Positions 9,052-17,147 of a stretch of DNA of 64,000 nt are shown piece by piece. The notes under the pieces are model-generated. The model saw only the letters and a program-made list of their open reading frames with translations. It did no database searches and was not told the DNA's origin. The stretch is from assembly GCF_014641595.1 (NCBI RefSeq), contig NZ_BMIA01000002.1, positions 496,001-560,000 on the forward strand, in the 5' to 3' direction. How positions within the stretch are numbered: position 1 is the first letter of the stretch; each line of letters starts with the position of its first letter. The stretch is from Dyadobacter endophyticus (lineage in GTDB: Bacteria; Bacteroidota; Bacteroidia; Cytophagales; Spirosomataceae). A program made the position numbers and the translations under genes.

Positions 9052-9504
9052 ATGAAAATCAATTGGAAAGCATTTATTGCCGCTGTTTATGTCAGTTTTA
9101 TATCGATGATACTACTGCTTGTGGGAATGAGCGCCGGGCAGAAGATCGATCTCGTGACCGACCATTATTACGAGGAAGAACTGAAATTTCAGGGCAAGAT
9201 CGACAAGACCCAGCGCGCTACCGCATTGGCAGTGCCGCTGTCGTGGAAGATTACTGAAAGCGGTCTGCAAATCCAATACCCCGCAACTTTCGCAGATTCG
9301 GCCATTTCAGGCCATATCCGCATGTACTGCCCGTCCGATAACCGTAATGACCGCCAGTTTGCGATCGAAGTAAAAGATAGCCGGCAGACCGTCGCATTGT
9401 CGCAAATCCTGGCGGGGCGCTACAAAATTCAGGTCGACTGGAAAGGCGGAAACGAAACGTACTGGAACGAAGGCGTGGTCGTGATCGGCAACCAAAACCT
9501 TTGA
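9052..9504 (+). CDS. ccoH: FixH/CcoH family cbb3 assembly protein
   Basis: 150 residues: a single N-terminal membrane helix (KAFIAAVYVSFISMILLLVG, 5-24) followed by a periplasmic domain. The stretch LVTDHYYEEELKFQGKIDK is the recognisable FixH element (an acidic YY-EEL segment just after the helix). CcoH interacts with CcoI and the oxidase during assembly. It begins 24 bp after ccoG and ends 3 bp before the next gene, so position in the operon supports the assignment. The C-terminal beta-rich part shows no catalytic motif. Confidence 0.87.
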   Translation: MKINWKAFIAAVYVSFISMILLLVGMSAGQKIDLVTDHYYEEELKFQGKIDKTQRATALAVPLSWKITESGLQIQYPATFADSAISGHIRMYCPSDNRNDRQFAIEVKDSRQTVALSQILAGRYKIQVDWKGGNETYWNEGVVVIGNQNL

Positions 9505-9507
9505 CCG

Positions 9508-10206
9508 ATGATCACCGTCCTGCCCTACCTCGCCATTTCAATGGGGCTCATCAGCAGCTTCCATTGCGTGGGCATGTGCGGGCCTATCGCGCTCGCATTA
9601 CCCGTGCATAAGGGCACGCGCACGCAGCAGATCGCGGGCGTGCTCGCCTATAATGCGGGGCGTACACTTACATACGCGACGTTCGGAATAGTTATAGGGA
9701 CGCTGGGCGCCTCGCTGGCATGGCTTGGTGTGTTGCGCTATGCTTCCATGGGGATAGGCGTGGCAATGCTGCTTTATGTGCTCTGGCCGTCGGGATTGGA
9801 GCGCACGCTGCATATGCCTTTGTTCTGGCAAAAAATAGTAGGCCTGCTACGGCAAAAAATGGGTTTGCGCCTTAAAAGAACAGATTTGTTCGGCATGCTG
9901 ACGCTCGGGACGCTCAATGGGGCAGTCCCATGCGGAATGGTATATATGGCCCTGATGAGTTCCGTCGCCACGGGCAGCGCCTGGAGTGGAGGGGCGTTTA
10001 TGGCGCTTTTCGGGCTTGGTACTATGCCGGCCATGCTCGCATTGGGTATTGCCAGGCAACAATTCACCCCGGCATTGCGCACGCGCATTCGCAAACTTAC
10101 GCCGGTTCTCGTTGCCATAGCGGGCATCTGGCTCGTTGCGCGTGGCATAGCCACTTCCTATCCAAATCCCACCAAATCATCCTCCGGCATTACCATCTGC
10201 CGTTAG
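9508..10206 (+). CDS. Sulfite exporter TauE/SafE-family membrane protein associated with cbb3 genes
   Basis: 232 residues with six or more predicted helices. The opening LPYLAISMGLISSFHCVGMCGP is the signature of the short DsbD-like TauE/SafE proteins that follow fixGH in many genomes; the Cys-Val-Gly-Met-Cys pair near residue 20 may bind metal or act in thiol transfer. The mid-protein repeat GTLNGAVPCGMVYMAL holds another proline-cysteine motif. Its role is probably in copper or thiol handling during oxidase assembly, not sulfite export (inference from context). It is translated 3 bp after ccoH and is the last gene before the hemN promoter region. Confidence 0.8.
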   Translation: MITVLPYLAISMGLISSFHCVGMCGPIALALPVHKGTRTQQIAGVLAYNAGRTLTYATFGIVIGTLGASLAWLGVLRYASMGIGVAMLLYVLWPSGLERTLHMPLFWQKIVGLLRQKMGLRLKRTDLFGMLTLGTLNGAVPCGMVYMALMSSVATGSAWSGGAFMALFGLGTMPAMLALGIARQQFTPALRTRIRKLTPVLVAIAGIWLVARGIATSYPNPTKSSSGITICR

Positions 10207-10228
10207 CAGGCTTGAAAGTCTGTTTTTC

Positions 10229-10246
10229 ACATGACATAAATCATGT
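10229..10246. promoter_or_regulatory. Perfect 18-bp dyad, candidate Crp/Fnr-type operator upstream of hemN
   Basis: ACATGA (10229-10234), six-base spacer CATAAA, then TCATGT (10241-10246): an exact inverted repeat with the TGA-N6-TCA core geometry of Crp/Fnr-family sites. Its centre (10237.5) lies about 33 bp upstream of the centre of the -7 element at 10267-10274, which puts it near -41, the class II activator position. The gene at 13000-14064 encodes a Crp/Fnr-type regulator with the Glu and Arg expected to read a TGA half-site. Binding is inferred. Confidence 0.6.
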
Positions 10247-10266
10247 TTTTCCCTTCGGCAGGTGGG

Positions 10267-10274
10267 TAGTTTTG
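10267..10274 (+). promoter_or_regulatory. hemN: -7 promoter element of hemN
   Basis: TAGTTTTG matches the Bacteroidota TAnnTTTG -7 consensus exactly and stands 30 bp before the hemN ATG at 10304. The -33 region (about 10244-10250) has only a T-run and no clear TTTG, so activation by a factor at the dyad just upstream is plausible. Confidence 0.6.
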
Positions 10275-10303
10275 ATTAATCATCCAGATTAAAACTTCAA
10301 CCA

Positions 10304-11668
10304 ATGGACAAGGACCTGCTATTCAAATATAATATTCCGGGGCCACGCTATACCAGCTACCCGACCGTTCCGTACTGGCAGAAAACACCTCCCTCCATCG
10401 ATAAATGGAAAGAGCTCGTGCAGGATGCATTCACGGTTTCGAACCAGAAAGAAGGAATCAGTTTGTACGTCCATCTTCCGTTTTGCGAGAGCCTTTGTAC
10501 CTATTGCGGCTGCAACACCCGTATCACAATCAACCATGCAGTAGAAAACAAATATATTCAGGCCGTTTTGAAGGAATGGAAAATGTATTGTGCGTTGCTT
10601 GGGGAAGAAAAACCGCTGATTCGGGAACTGCATTTGGGCGGTGGTACACCCACTTTTTTCAGTCCGGGGAATCTGGTAAAGCTGGTGAAAGGCTTACTTG
10701 AAAATGCCCAGGTGCATACCGACGCCCGTTTTGGCTTCGAGGCACATCCGGGCAATACCACCGACGAGCATTTGGAGGCATTGTATTCCGTTGGTTTCCG
10801 CAGGATCAGTATTGGCGTGCAGGATTTCAACCCGGTAGTGCTCGCGATGATCAACCGGCACCAGACTTTTGAACAGGTAAAACACCTGACATTAAAAGCC
10901 CGCGAAATAGGCTACACGTCCGTCAACTACGACATCGTATATGGCCTGCCGCAACAGAAAAATTGCTCGATGATGCAGACGATGTTGCGCGTAATTCAGC
11001 TCAAACCCGATCGCATTGCATTTTACAGCTACGCCCATGTTCCGTGGATTAAGCCCGGCCAGCGCAGCTATACCGAAAAAGACCTGCCCGATGCCGACCA
11101 TAAAATCGCCATCTACGAAACCGGCCGCAATGCATTGGAACTGGCCGGCTATGAGGACATTGGCATGGACCATTTCGCCCTCCGGTCCGACGAACTGTAC
11201 AAAGCCGCTACCCAGGAACGTCTTCACCGGAATTTCATGGGTTACACCGACACCCGCACGCAACTGCTGATCGGCCTCGGCGCATCGTCCATTTCCGACT
11301 CGTGGTGGGGTTATGCCCAAAATGAGAAAAAGGTGGAAGATTATTACAAAAAACTCGCTGCCGACGAGCTCCCCGTGTTTCGTGGCCACGAGCTGAGCCG
11401 CGAAGACCTCATCATGAGAAAGCATATACTCCGGCTGATGACCTCCTTCGAAACCTCCTGGGCCAGCAGTTCGGAAGTTTGTGCGGAGCTGTATCAGGCA
11501 CTTGAGAGACTCTCCGAAATGGAGGTCGACGAGTTGGTAGAGCTAGAACCTTTCCGACTGAGGATTACGGAAAAAGGCAAGGCATTTGTGCGCAACGTCT
11601 GCATGGCATTCGATGCGCGCCTCTGGGCCGACCTGCCACAGACTACGCTTTTCAGCCAAACAGTTTAA
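10304..11668 (+). CDS. hemN: Oxygen-independent coproporphyrinogen III oxidase (radical SAM)
   Basis: 454 residues, close to the usual HemN length. After IPGPRYTSYPTVPYW, a HemN hallmark, comes the radical-SAM cluster CESLCTYCGCN (C61, C65, C68 and the extra C70), then the SAM-binding glycine motif ELHLGGGTPTFF and RISIGVQDFNP. The C-terminal HemN domain is present (GLGASSISDSWWGYAQNEK). It decarboxylates coproporphyrinogen III to protoporphyrinogen IX without O2, in the cytoplasm, supplying haem for the cbb3 oxidase under low oxygen. It has its own promoter with a candidate Crp/Fnr operator, and the kinase gene follows 42 bp downstream. Confidence 0.95.
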   Translation: MDKDLLFKYNIPGPRYTSYPTVPYWQKTPPSIDKWKELVQDAFTVSNQKEGISLYVHLPFCESLCTYCGCNTRITINHAVENKYIQAVLKEWKMYCALLGEEKPLIRELHLGGGTPTFFSPGNLVKLVKGLLENAQVHTDARFGFEAHPGNTTDEHLEALYSVGFRRISIGVQDFNPVVLAMINRHQTFEQVKHLTLKAREIGYTSVNYDIVYGLPQQKNCSMMQTMLRVIQLKPDRIAFYSYAHVPWIKPGQRSYTEKDLPDADHKIAIYETGRNALELAGYEDIGMDHFALRSDELYKAATQERLHRNFMGYTDTRTQLLIGLGASSISDSWWGYAQNEKKVEDYYKKLAADELPVFRGHELSREDLIMRKHILRLMTSFETSWASSSEVCAELYQALERLSEMEVDELVELEPFRLRITEKGKAFVRNVCMAFDARLWADLPQTTLFSQTV

Positions 11669-11710
11669 TGATAAATTCTTGCGGTCTTCACCTGTGTCCT
11701 GTACTTTGGT

Positions 11711-12976
11711 ATGTTTGATACGGATATTTTAATTCATACGCAGGTGATGACACGGCATATTGAAATGCTGGATGCCCTGTTCAAGCACGCGACCGAGGGG
11801 ATCGTGGTGGTGGACAAACAGGCAAACATTGTAATGCTCAACCCCAAGGCAAAGGAACTTTTTGGCTACACAGATCGCGAGCTGATCGGCAGGAAAGTGG
11901 AAACACTGATTCCCCAGCGGTTCAACAAAAACCATGTGGGCTACCGCGACGAGTACCTCGAAGCCCCGCGTGCCCGTGGGATGGGCCATATGATGGACCT
12001 GTTTGCCCGGCGCAAGGATGGCAGCGAGTTTCCTGTGGAAGTGAGCCTCAGCCCTTTCAAAACGAGCGACGGCGAGTTTGTCGTGAGTTTTGTCATTGAC
12101 ATTACCGAGCGAAAAAAGCAGGAAAGCCGCATTATCGAGGCCAATCTTGAAATACAAAAATTAAATGCGGAGCTTGAAGAGCGTGTGCAACAGCGAACCG
12201 AAGAACTGGCCGCGGCAATCAAGCGCATCGAGCAGTCGCAGGAGGAAGTGGTGCGGGCATTAACGAAAGAGCGCGAACTGAACAATATGAAGAGCCAGTT
12301 CGTAACCATCGCCTCCCACGAGTTCCGGACGCCGCTCGCTACCATTCTGTCGTCGGCTTCGCTCATAGGCCGGTATTCGCACACGGAGGACGAAGAAAAG
12401 CGCCAAAAACACGTCCAGCGCATTAAATCGACGGTTAGCAACCTTACCGAGATCCTGAATGACTTCCTTTCCATCGGGAAGCTGGAAGAAGGCCGCATTC
12501 ACTGCATACCGGTCCTTACCAATCTTAACGAGTTTTGTAAAAACCTGATTGAAGAGATCCGGGGACTTTGCAAGGAAGGTCAGGAGATGTTTGTAAGCTA
12601 CGACGGCGAAGCCAATGCCTGGCTCGACAAGCAACTGCTGCGCAACGTGCTTTTCAACTTGCTTTCGAATGCGATCAAGTACTCGGAACCGGGAAAGACG
12701 ATTTCTCTGCGAGTCAAAAATTGGAGCGGGCTGATCCGCATCGAAGTACAAGACCAGGGTATCGGTATTCCCGAGCAAGACCAGGGGCATATTTTCGACC
12801 GGTTTTTCCGTGCCAACAATGCAGGTAACGCGCAAGGTACCGGACTGGGCCTGAATATTGTGCAAAACTATATTGAACTCATGGGCGGTACCGTGCGCTT
12901 CCACAGCGAAGTCGGGCTGGGCAGCACATTTTTCGTGGAATTGCCCAACCGGGAGCCGGCATCCGTTAAACTCTAA
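11711..12976 (+). CDS. Soluble PAS-domain sensor histidine kinase, FixL-like sensor region
   Basis: 421 residues, no membrane helix, so cytoplasmic. A PAS domain (about 18-135) is followed by a coiled coil (about 136-195), a HisKA domain with phosphoacceptor H203 in SHEFRTPLATI, and a HATPase with NLLSNAIKYS, DQGIGIPEQD and GTGLGLNIV. The PAS segment aligns without gaps to remembered FixL sequence around the haem: His75 (KNHVGY) falls on the proximal haem ligand (FixL RHEHDGY), while the FixL arginines at 206 and 220 correspond to Glu and Met here. Many non-haem PAS domains also carry a His there, so haem binding is only possible. It lies between hemN and a REC-Crp regulator (23 bp downstream), its probable partner. 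Confidence 0.88.
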   Translation: MFDTDILIHTQVMTRHIEMLDALFKHATEGIVVVDKQANIVMLNPKAKELFGYTDRELIGRKVETLIPQRFNKNHVGYRDEYLEAPRARGMGHMMDLFARRKDGSEFPVEVSLSPFKTSDGEFVVSFVIDITERKKQESRIIEANLEIQKLNAELEERVQQRTEELAAAIKRIEQSQEEVVRALTKERELNNMKSQFVTIASHEFRTPLATILSSASLIGRYSHTEDEEKRQKHVQRIKSTVSNLTEILNDFLSIGKLEEGRIHCIPVLTNLNEFCKNLIEEIRGLCKEGQEMFVSYDGEANAWLDKQLLRNVLFNLLSNAIKYSEPGKTISLRVKNWSGLIRIEVQDQGIGIPEQDQGHIFDRFFRANNAGNAQGTGLGLNIVQNYIELMGGTVRFHSEVGLGSTFFVELPNREPASVKL

Positions 12977-12999
12977 CCCTGACAACAAACGTACCAGAC

Positions 13000-14064
13000 T
13001 TGGAAGCGAGAAAAATACTTTTGATAGAAGATAACCCCGAAATGCGGGAAAATACGGCTGAGATCCTTGAACTCGCCAGCTACGAGGTCATCACCGCCCG
13101 AAACGGCAAGGAAGGTGTGCAGCAAGCCGCCCACCACCACCCCGACCTGATCATTTGCGATATTATGATGCCCGAACTCGACGGCTACGGCGTGCTGCAT
13201 ATGCTCGGCAAGGACGAGCGCACGGCCTCTATTCCATTCATTTTCCTCACAGCCAAAGCCGAAAAGGAAGATTACCGTAAGGGAATGACTATGGGTGCGG
13301 ACGACTACCTTACCAAGCCTTACGACGATGTGGAGCTACTCAATGCCGTTGAAATGCGCCTTAAAAAGAGCGACCGGCTGAAAAAGCAGTTCGAACGCTC
13401 TGCCGATGGCTTCGACCAGTTCATTAAGGAAGCACAGGCATTCGACCCGATCGTGAAGCTGGCGGAGGACAAGAAGGTGAAGGTTTTAAGAAAAAAAGAG
13501 ACGATCTACACCGAAGGCAGCTTTCCGTCCCATGTATTTTTTCTGCAAAAAGGGAAGGTTAAGGCCTATAAATCGAATGAGAATGGCAAGGAATACATTA
13601 CCGATCTTCTGAAAGAGGGCGAATTCTTCGGTTACCTCGATCTGCTCCAAGGCGCACCCTATGAAGAAACAGCCATCGCGTTGGAAGTATCGGAAGTGGC
13701 GATGATCCCCAAGGATGATTTTTTCAACCTGCTGCAAGGCAACCGGGAAGTTGCATCGAAATTTATCCGGATGCTTTCCAATGAAATTAAAGACCGGGAA
13801 GAGCGACTCCTTCAATTGGCTTACAATTCGGTGCGAAAACGCGTGGCGCAGGCCTTGGTAATGCTTGTGCAACGCTACCAGGAAGACCGTTCGAAACCGT
13901 TTTCAATGGCCGTTACGCGCGAAGACATTGCCTCGATGGTGGGGACCGCCACCGAAACCGTGATCCGGACGCTTTCGGATTTCAAGGACGAACGCCTCGT
14001 AGATATGAAAGGCAGCCATATCACTGTGCTGGAATATGAAAAACTGGCTCGGATGCGGAATTAG
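13000..14064 (+). CDS. Response regulator fused to a Crp/Fnr-family transcription factor
   Basis: 354 residues: a REC domain (about 4-122; acidic E10/D11, phospho-acceptor D54 in LIICDIMMPELDG, K106), a short linker, a cNMP-binding-type beta-barrel (about 155-265) and a Crp-type winged helix (about 285-350). The barrel motif GEFFGYLDLLQG is followed by PYEETAIAL, lacking the Arg-Ser that binds cAMP phosphate, and there are no FNR iron-sulfur cysteines, so control is probably by phosphorylation. The recognition helix reads TATETVIR; E319 and R323 match the DNA-reading Glu and Arg of Crp/Fnr. The start is a TTG at 13000, since no ATG precedes the REC strand. Likely partner: the PAS kinase just upstream. 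Confidence 0.88.
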   Translation: MEARKILLIEDNPEMRENTAEILELASYEVITARNGKEGVQQAAHHHPDLIICDIMMPELDGYGVLHMLGKDERTASIPFIFLTAKAEKEDYRKGMTMGADDYLTKPYDDVELLNAVEMRLKKSDRLKKQFERSADGFDQFIKEAQAFDPIVKLAEDKKVKVLRKKETIYTEGSFPSHVFFLQKGKVKAYKSNENGKEYITDLLKEGEFFGYLDLLQGAPYEETAIALEVSEVAMIPKDDFFNLLQGNREVASKFIRMLSNEIKDREERLLQLAYNSVRKRVAQALVMLVQRYQEDRSKPFSMAVTREDIASMVGTATETVIRTLSDFKDERLVDMKGSHITVLEYEKLARMRN

Positions 14065-14150
14065 TACTCGTTATATTACCGGTAATGTATTCATCAGTTC
14101 CGTCTGATCATTGGTCAAGTTTAAACGGCCTAGAGTTCATAGGGGTTTTC

Positions 14151-14158
14151 TAGTTTTG
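14151..14158 (+). promoter_or_regulatory. -7 promoter element before the small gene pair at 14188
   Basis: TAGTTTTG fits TAnnTTTG exactly and lies 29 bp before the ATG at 14188. The context CTAGTTTTGAT resembles the hemN and ccoS promoters. A 12-bp palindrome, ATTACCGGTAAT, sits further upstream at 14075-14086. No convincing -33 element was found. Confidence 0.45.
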
Positions 14159-14187
14159 ATAAGAACTTCACAAAAATCTTTCAAACT

Positions 14188-14373
14188 ATGGAACAAACAA
14201 CGACACCTGCGACCACTCCAGAAAGTGAGGAAGTTGCGCCTGAAAATCGTCCGGGACTTGTACTTAATAATATTGCTGCAAGAATGATGCAATCAAGGAG
14301 GGATATAGACGCTTACCGCCGGGGAGAAATGTCACAAGCCGAATTTGACGCACTTGGAATCAAATTCTACTGA
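14188..14373 (+). CDS. Small protein of unknown function, upstream member of an overlapping pair
   Basis: 61 residues, not recognised. The first 20 residues are rich in Thr, Pro and Glu (low complexity), followed by an amphipathic helical stretch (NNIAARMMQSRRDIDAYRRG) and EMSQAEFDALGIKFY at the end. No signal peptide or membrane helix. A promoter-like TAGTTTTG lies 29 bp before the ATG, supporting it as a real gene. Its last 29 bases overlap the start of the next frame, so translation of the two is probably coupled. It could be a small regulator or binding partner of that neighbour, but nothing in the sequence says which. Confidence 0.6.
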   Translation: MEQTTTPATTPESEEVAPENRPGLVLNNIAARMMQSRRDIDAYRRGEMSQAEFDALGIKFY

Positions 14374-14875
14374 AGTTTATCCCAACGAGCGTTTTGGCAG
14401 CTACTTCTTATTCACGACGGTGCAAGACATCGTCGTGAAAGTAAATCTATTCCAGGATCCAAGATTTTTCCCCGATAATCCTGAAATAGAGGAAGCCTTT
14501 AACTTCTTTATCGAAACGAATAAGCATTCTATGGGCCTTGATGCCCGGCTCAGAAATACTGTAATAGCTATTCTGGCCAATTTCCTAAAAGAGAATAACC
14601 CGATTATCATTTACTATTGTGATCCACTCGACGGTAGGGGGCACTTGCGATATGCGAAGTTCAACAGGTGGTTCTATATGGTTGGTGATCCATCCGTCGA
14701 AAAACATGACCGGGAATTCATTGTCAACGACTTGAAGATCGACGAGAGCGGCAATGTTTTTAGAACAAAACTAACAGTCTACGCCTCCATTCTTCTGCGA
14801 AAAAACCATCCTGATTACGACTCTGCTATTAGTCTCTTCCATTCCGGAGAATTGGACAAGACCGGCAAGCTATGA
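14345..14875 (+). CDS. Conserved-looking protein of unknown function, possibly DUF6169-like
   Basis: 176 residues, soluble, mixed alpha/beta. The first part (VYPNERFGSYFLFTTVQDIV) reads as beta strands, followed by helix FNFFIETNKHSMG, RNTVIAILANFLKENNPIII, YYCDPLDGRGHLRYAKFNRW and a final KNHPDYDSAISLFHSGE. From memory this resembles a Bacteroidota-only family (DUF6169), which I cannot confirm. The only start codons near the beginning are TTG at 14345 and TTG at 14354, both inside the upstream gene, implying coupled translation. It ends 6 bp inside the convergent gene at 14870. No catalytic motif is obvious. Confidence 0.6.
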   Translation: MTHLESNSTEVYPNERFGSYFLFTTVQDIVVKVNLFQDPRFFPDNPEIEEAFNFFIETNKHSMGLDARLRNTVIAILANFLKENNPIIIYYCDPLDGRGHLRYAKFNRWFYMVGDPSVEKHDREFIVNDLKIDESGNVFRTKLTVYASILLRKNHPDYDSAISLFHSGELDKTGKL

Positions 14876-16669
14876 AAGCCCGGCCTCAATCGCCTCCAAT
14901 TGCGCCATCATCTCCTGGCGGTAGGCCACGGTCTGATTGGTAATTTCCGGGATCAGCTTTTTGTAATAATTGACCCCTTCGAGCAGGTTTGCACGGAATT
15001 TGGAGAAGTATTTGGCCTTCTTGTCGTTCAGTGCGGCAGTATGCCGTTCTACATCCTTTTTGAGATAATCGACATAGAGATTCAATTCGTTGATGAACAT
15101 ATTGGGCCGGAGTTGCCTCGCCAGCAGGTCTATTTTTCCATAAATGTGCCCCACCATTTCGTCCAGCGAATAAACCCCCGAGAACCAAGCCAGATTCGGG
15201 CCCGGACAAATTGCTACTGCACGATTTTCCCTTGGTTTGATCAGATTATTCTTAACGAGCGCTGCTGTACTCAGTCCGTCGCAAAGGCAAAGCTTTTCGG
15301 TAACTGCGCTGATTTGCATTTGAAGGTCGGCCGGCTGCGGATCGAGCGCTTGCAGTTGCCTGATTTTCAATTGCTGATATTGGCGAGAAGCCGTGCAGAT
15401 CGGTTCTTTGGTGAATTCAGTGTTTGAAACGAGATAACGTTTGTGACACGGGCTGCCGGGACGTCCTTTCGCAATGCGTTCGAGCCGCTGTTTCTCGGCA
15501 GTGCTGTCTTTAAAGTTGTTAAAAAGCACACCCAAGGGAGACGAATCGCTTACATAGTATGCATCGCTGTCGGCATTGGCCAATGCATCCAAAGTGGTCT
15601 TGTCGACATTCGTAACTTCCGGTACGAGCAGGAATGGGCTTCCCCAGCCCGTAGCTTCGATTCCGTAATATTCCAGCAAGAATGCGTTTTCAGCCGCGGT
15701 ACCAATGCCACCTTGCACGGATATGCGTGTACGCGGCGTTCGTGTGAGCGTAATACGCTTGTTTTCCAATGCAGGCTCGTAGAGCGCTAGCAACTCGGTA
15801 AGCATTTCGGCGCGGCGGCTTTTGAATTCTTCCAAAACCGGCCCCAGAAGGTTCCCCTCCGTGGCAAATGCATGCCCGCCGCAGTTCAGTCCCGACTCAA
15901 TGCGGAATTCGGAAACCCAGATGCCTTTCTTGGCTAAGAACTTCGCCTGGATTAATGCCGAGCGATAATCACTTACTTTAAGAATCAGTTTTTTGCGAAA
16001 GTTGCCTTCCTGGTCCGGAAAGAAATCGGGAAAAACTTCGAGATAACTGTACAAACGTGGATTCATGCCCGCAGAGAGGATAATTGAAGATGATAATTTG
16101 CTCAATGCGAAGCCGCGGAGCGCGGCCAATGCGTCCGTATAAATTTCATCAAGCACATTCCCGTCGCTATCCACATTCATTTTATCGACTTTCGACATGA
16201 TATTCACGTCGATGCTCCCTGCTACCATTTGCTCACGTAAAGCAGCCGCTTGTGCATCCCGTTCGGCGCCTTCGGCCAACGCAAGCATTGTATCATACAG
16301 AAGTTTCATGTCGGAAGTCGGAGGTAAAAGGGTGAAATAGCGATCGATATCATTATCGCCACCGAACGGCTGACTTCTCAATCTTTCAAATTCTTCCGTC
16401 ACCATGCGGTGCATCAGGTCGAGGTAAGCCGTGATCCTGCGGCTGCGGTAGTCCGGCTCCGACTTGACAATAGGCGAGTCGTCCTCCCCGCGCTGGCGGG
16501 CATAATGTACGCGCATTCGCTCGATCAGTTCGTCGTCGACGATGGACGCGACGGAAGAAATGCCATACTGGGCGACTTTAATGGGGGTATCGATGGAGTA
16601 TCCCAGTCCGAGGACGGGTATATGAAAAGTATGCGGCATTGTTTTCTGGATGAGGTCTTGATAGTTCAT
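14870..16669 (-). CDS. Large nitronate-monooxygenase/PfaD-like TIM-barrel flavoprotein with cysteine-rich extension
   Basis: 599 residues, no signal peptide. N-terminal FHIPVLGLGYSIDTPIKVAQ resembles the first strand of the nitronate monooxygenase/FabK barrel. Later, GLNCGGHAF (260-268) matches the EAGGH-type active-site loop, and QGGIGTAAENAFLLE with ATGWGSPFLLVPE (319-351) matches the family's FMN phosphate-binding GGI-x-T and G-x-G-x-x-F-L-x-x-E motifs. The rest is unusual: about 150 inserted residues before the barrel core and a C-terminal region with C408, C425, C461, C463 and C488 that could hold an iron-sulfur cluster. Substrate unknown. ATG 16669 is preferred to an upstream GTG at 16687. 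The gene stands alone, convergent with the small pair. Confidence 0.65.
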   Translation of the reverse strand: MNYQDLIQKTMPHTFHIPVLGLGYSIDTPIKVAQYGISSVASIVDDELIERMRVHYARQRGEDDSPIVKSEPDYRSRRITAYLDLMHRMVTEEFERLRSQPFGGDNDIDRYFTLLPPTSDMKLLYDTMLALAEGAERDAQAAALREQMVAGSIDVNIMSKVDKMNVDSDGNVLDEIYTDALAALRGFALSKLSSSIILSAGMNPRLYSYLEVFPDFFPDQEGNFRKKLILKVSDYRSALIQAKFLAKKGIWVSEFRIESGLNCGGHAFATEGNLLGPVLEEFKSRRAEMLTELLALYEPALENKRITLTRTPRTRISVQGGIGTAAENAFLLEYYGIEATGWGSPFLLVPEVTNVDKTTLDALANADSDAYYVSDSSPLGVLFNNFKDSTAEKQRLERIAKGRPGSPCHKRYLVSNTEFTKEPICTASRQYQQLKIRQLQALDPQPADLQMQISAVTEKLCLCDGLSTAALVKNNLIKPRENRAVAICPGPNLAWFSGVYSLDEMVGHIYGKIDLLARQLRPNMFINELNLYVDYLKKDVERHTAALNDKKAKYFSKFRANLLEGVNYYKKLIPEITNQTVAYRQEMMAQLEAIEAGLS

Positions 16670-16751
16670 CCAAAAGTACTCGGCCACCGCCGCAGGAAAA
16701 CTGACGCCGCTTAGCTATGATACTGAGAAACGTCATACAGCCCCCACAGCT

Positions 16752-17147
16752 TCATTTTTTCTTCGCCTTCTGGGGCTTCGAAGCCGCCGCCAGTTCATTC
16801 TCCTTCATCCGATAGGCCACAATGCGTTTAATTAAGTCGAGCGGCAGCGGGTCCTTATCCGGCAATTGAAGCGCCGACTTGCTCATTTTGTAACCGGAAA
16901 GCTCCGTTTTGAACTCCGCCAGCAAAGCCTCACTGTAAGGATAAGACAACGAAATGTGGTTTGTCGCAGCCGAATAATAGATCAGAAATCCAAAATGCTT
17001 GTAAGCCGGAATCTGGTAACTGATTACTTCCTCGGCATCCGGTGCCGTCTCCCTGATCGCATTCCGGATTGCTGCCAGCCGCTCCTTCTTCTCGCTGCCA
17101 AATGTATCCTGATATTCGTCGACGGATTTAAAGTCTGTTTTTGCCAT
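16752..17147 (-). CDS. DUF1801 (YdhG/YdeI-type) protein
   Basis: 131 residues. After FKSVDEYQDTFGSEKKERL the core AIRETAPDAEEVISYQIPAYK, then FLIYYSAATNHISLSYPY and lysine-rich C-terminal tail, match the DUF1801 fold found in Bacillus YdhG (reported as a frataxin-like iron chaperone) and in many uncharacterised proteins. Cytoplasmic. The ATG at 17147 lies inside the end of the upstream histidine kinase gene (20-bp overlap), so the two may be co-transcribed. Any iron role is inference from the family. Confidence 0.8.
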   Translation of the reverse strand: MAKTDFKSVDEYQDTFGSEKKERLAAIRNAIRETAPDAEEVISYQIPAYKHFGFLIYYSAATNHISLSYPYSEALLAEFKTELSGYKMSKSALQLPDKDPLPLDLIKRIVAYRMKENELAAASKPQKAKKK

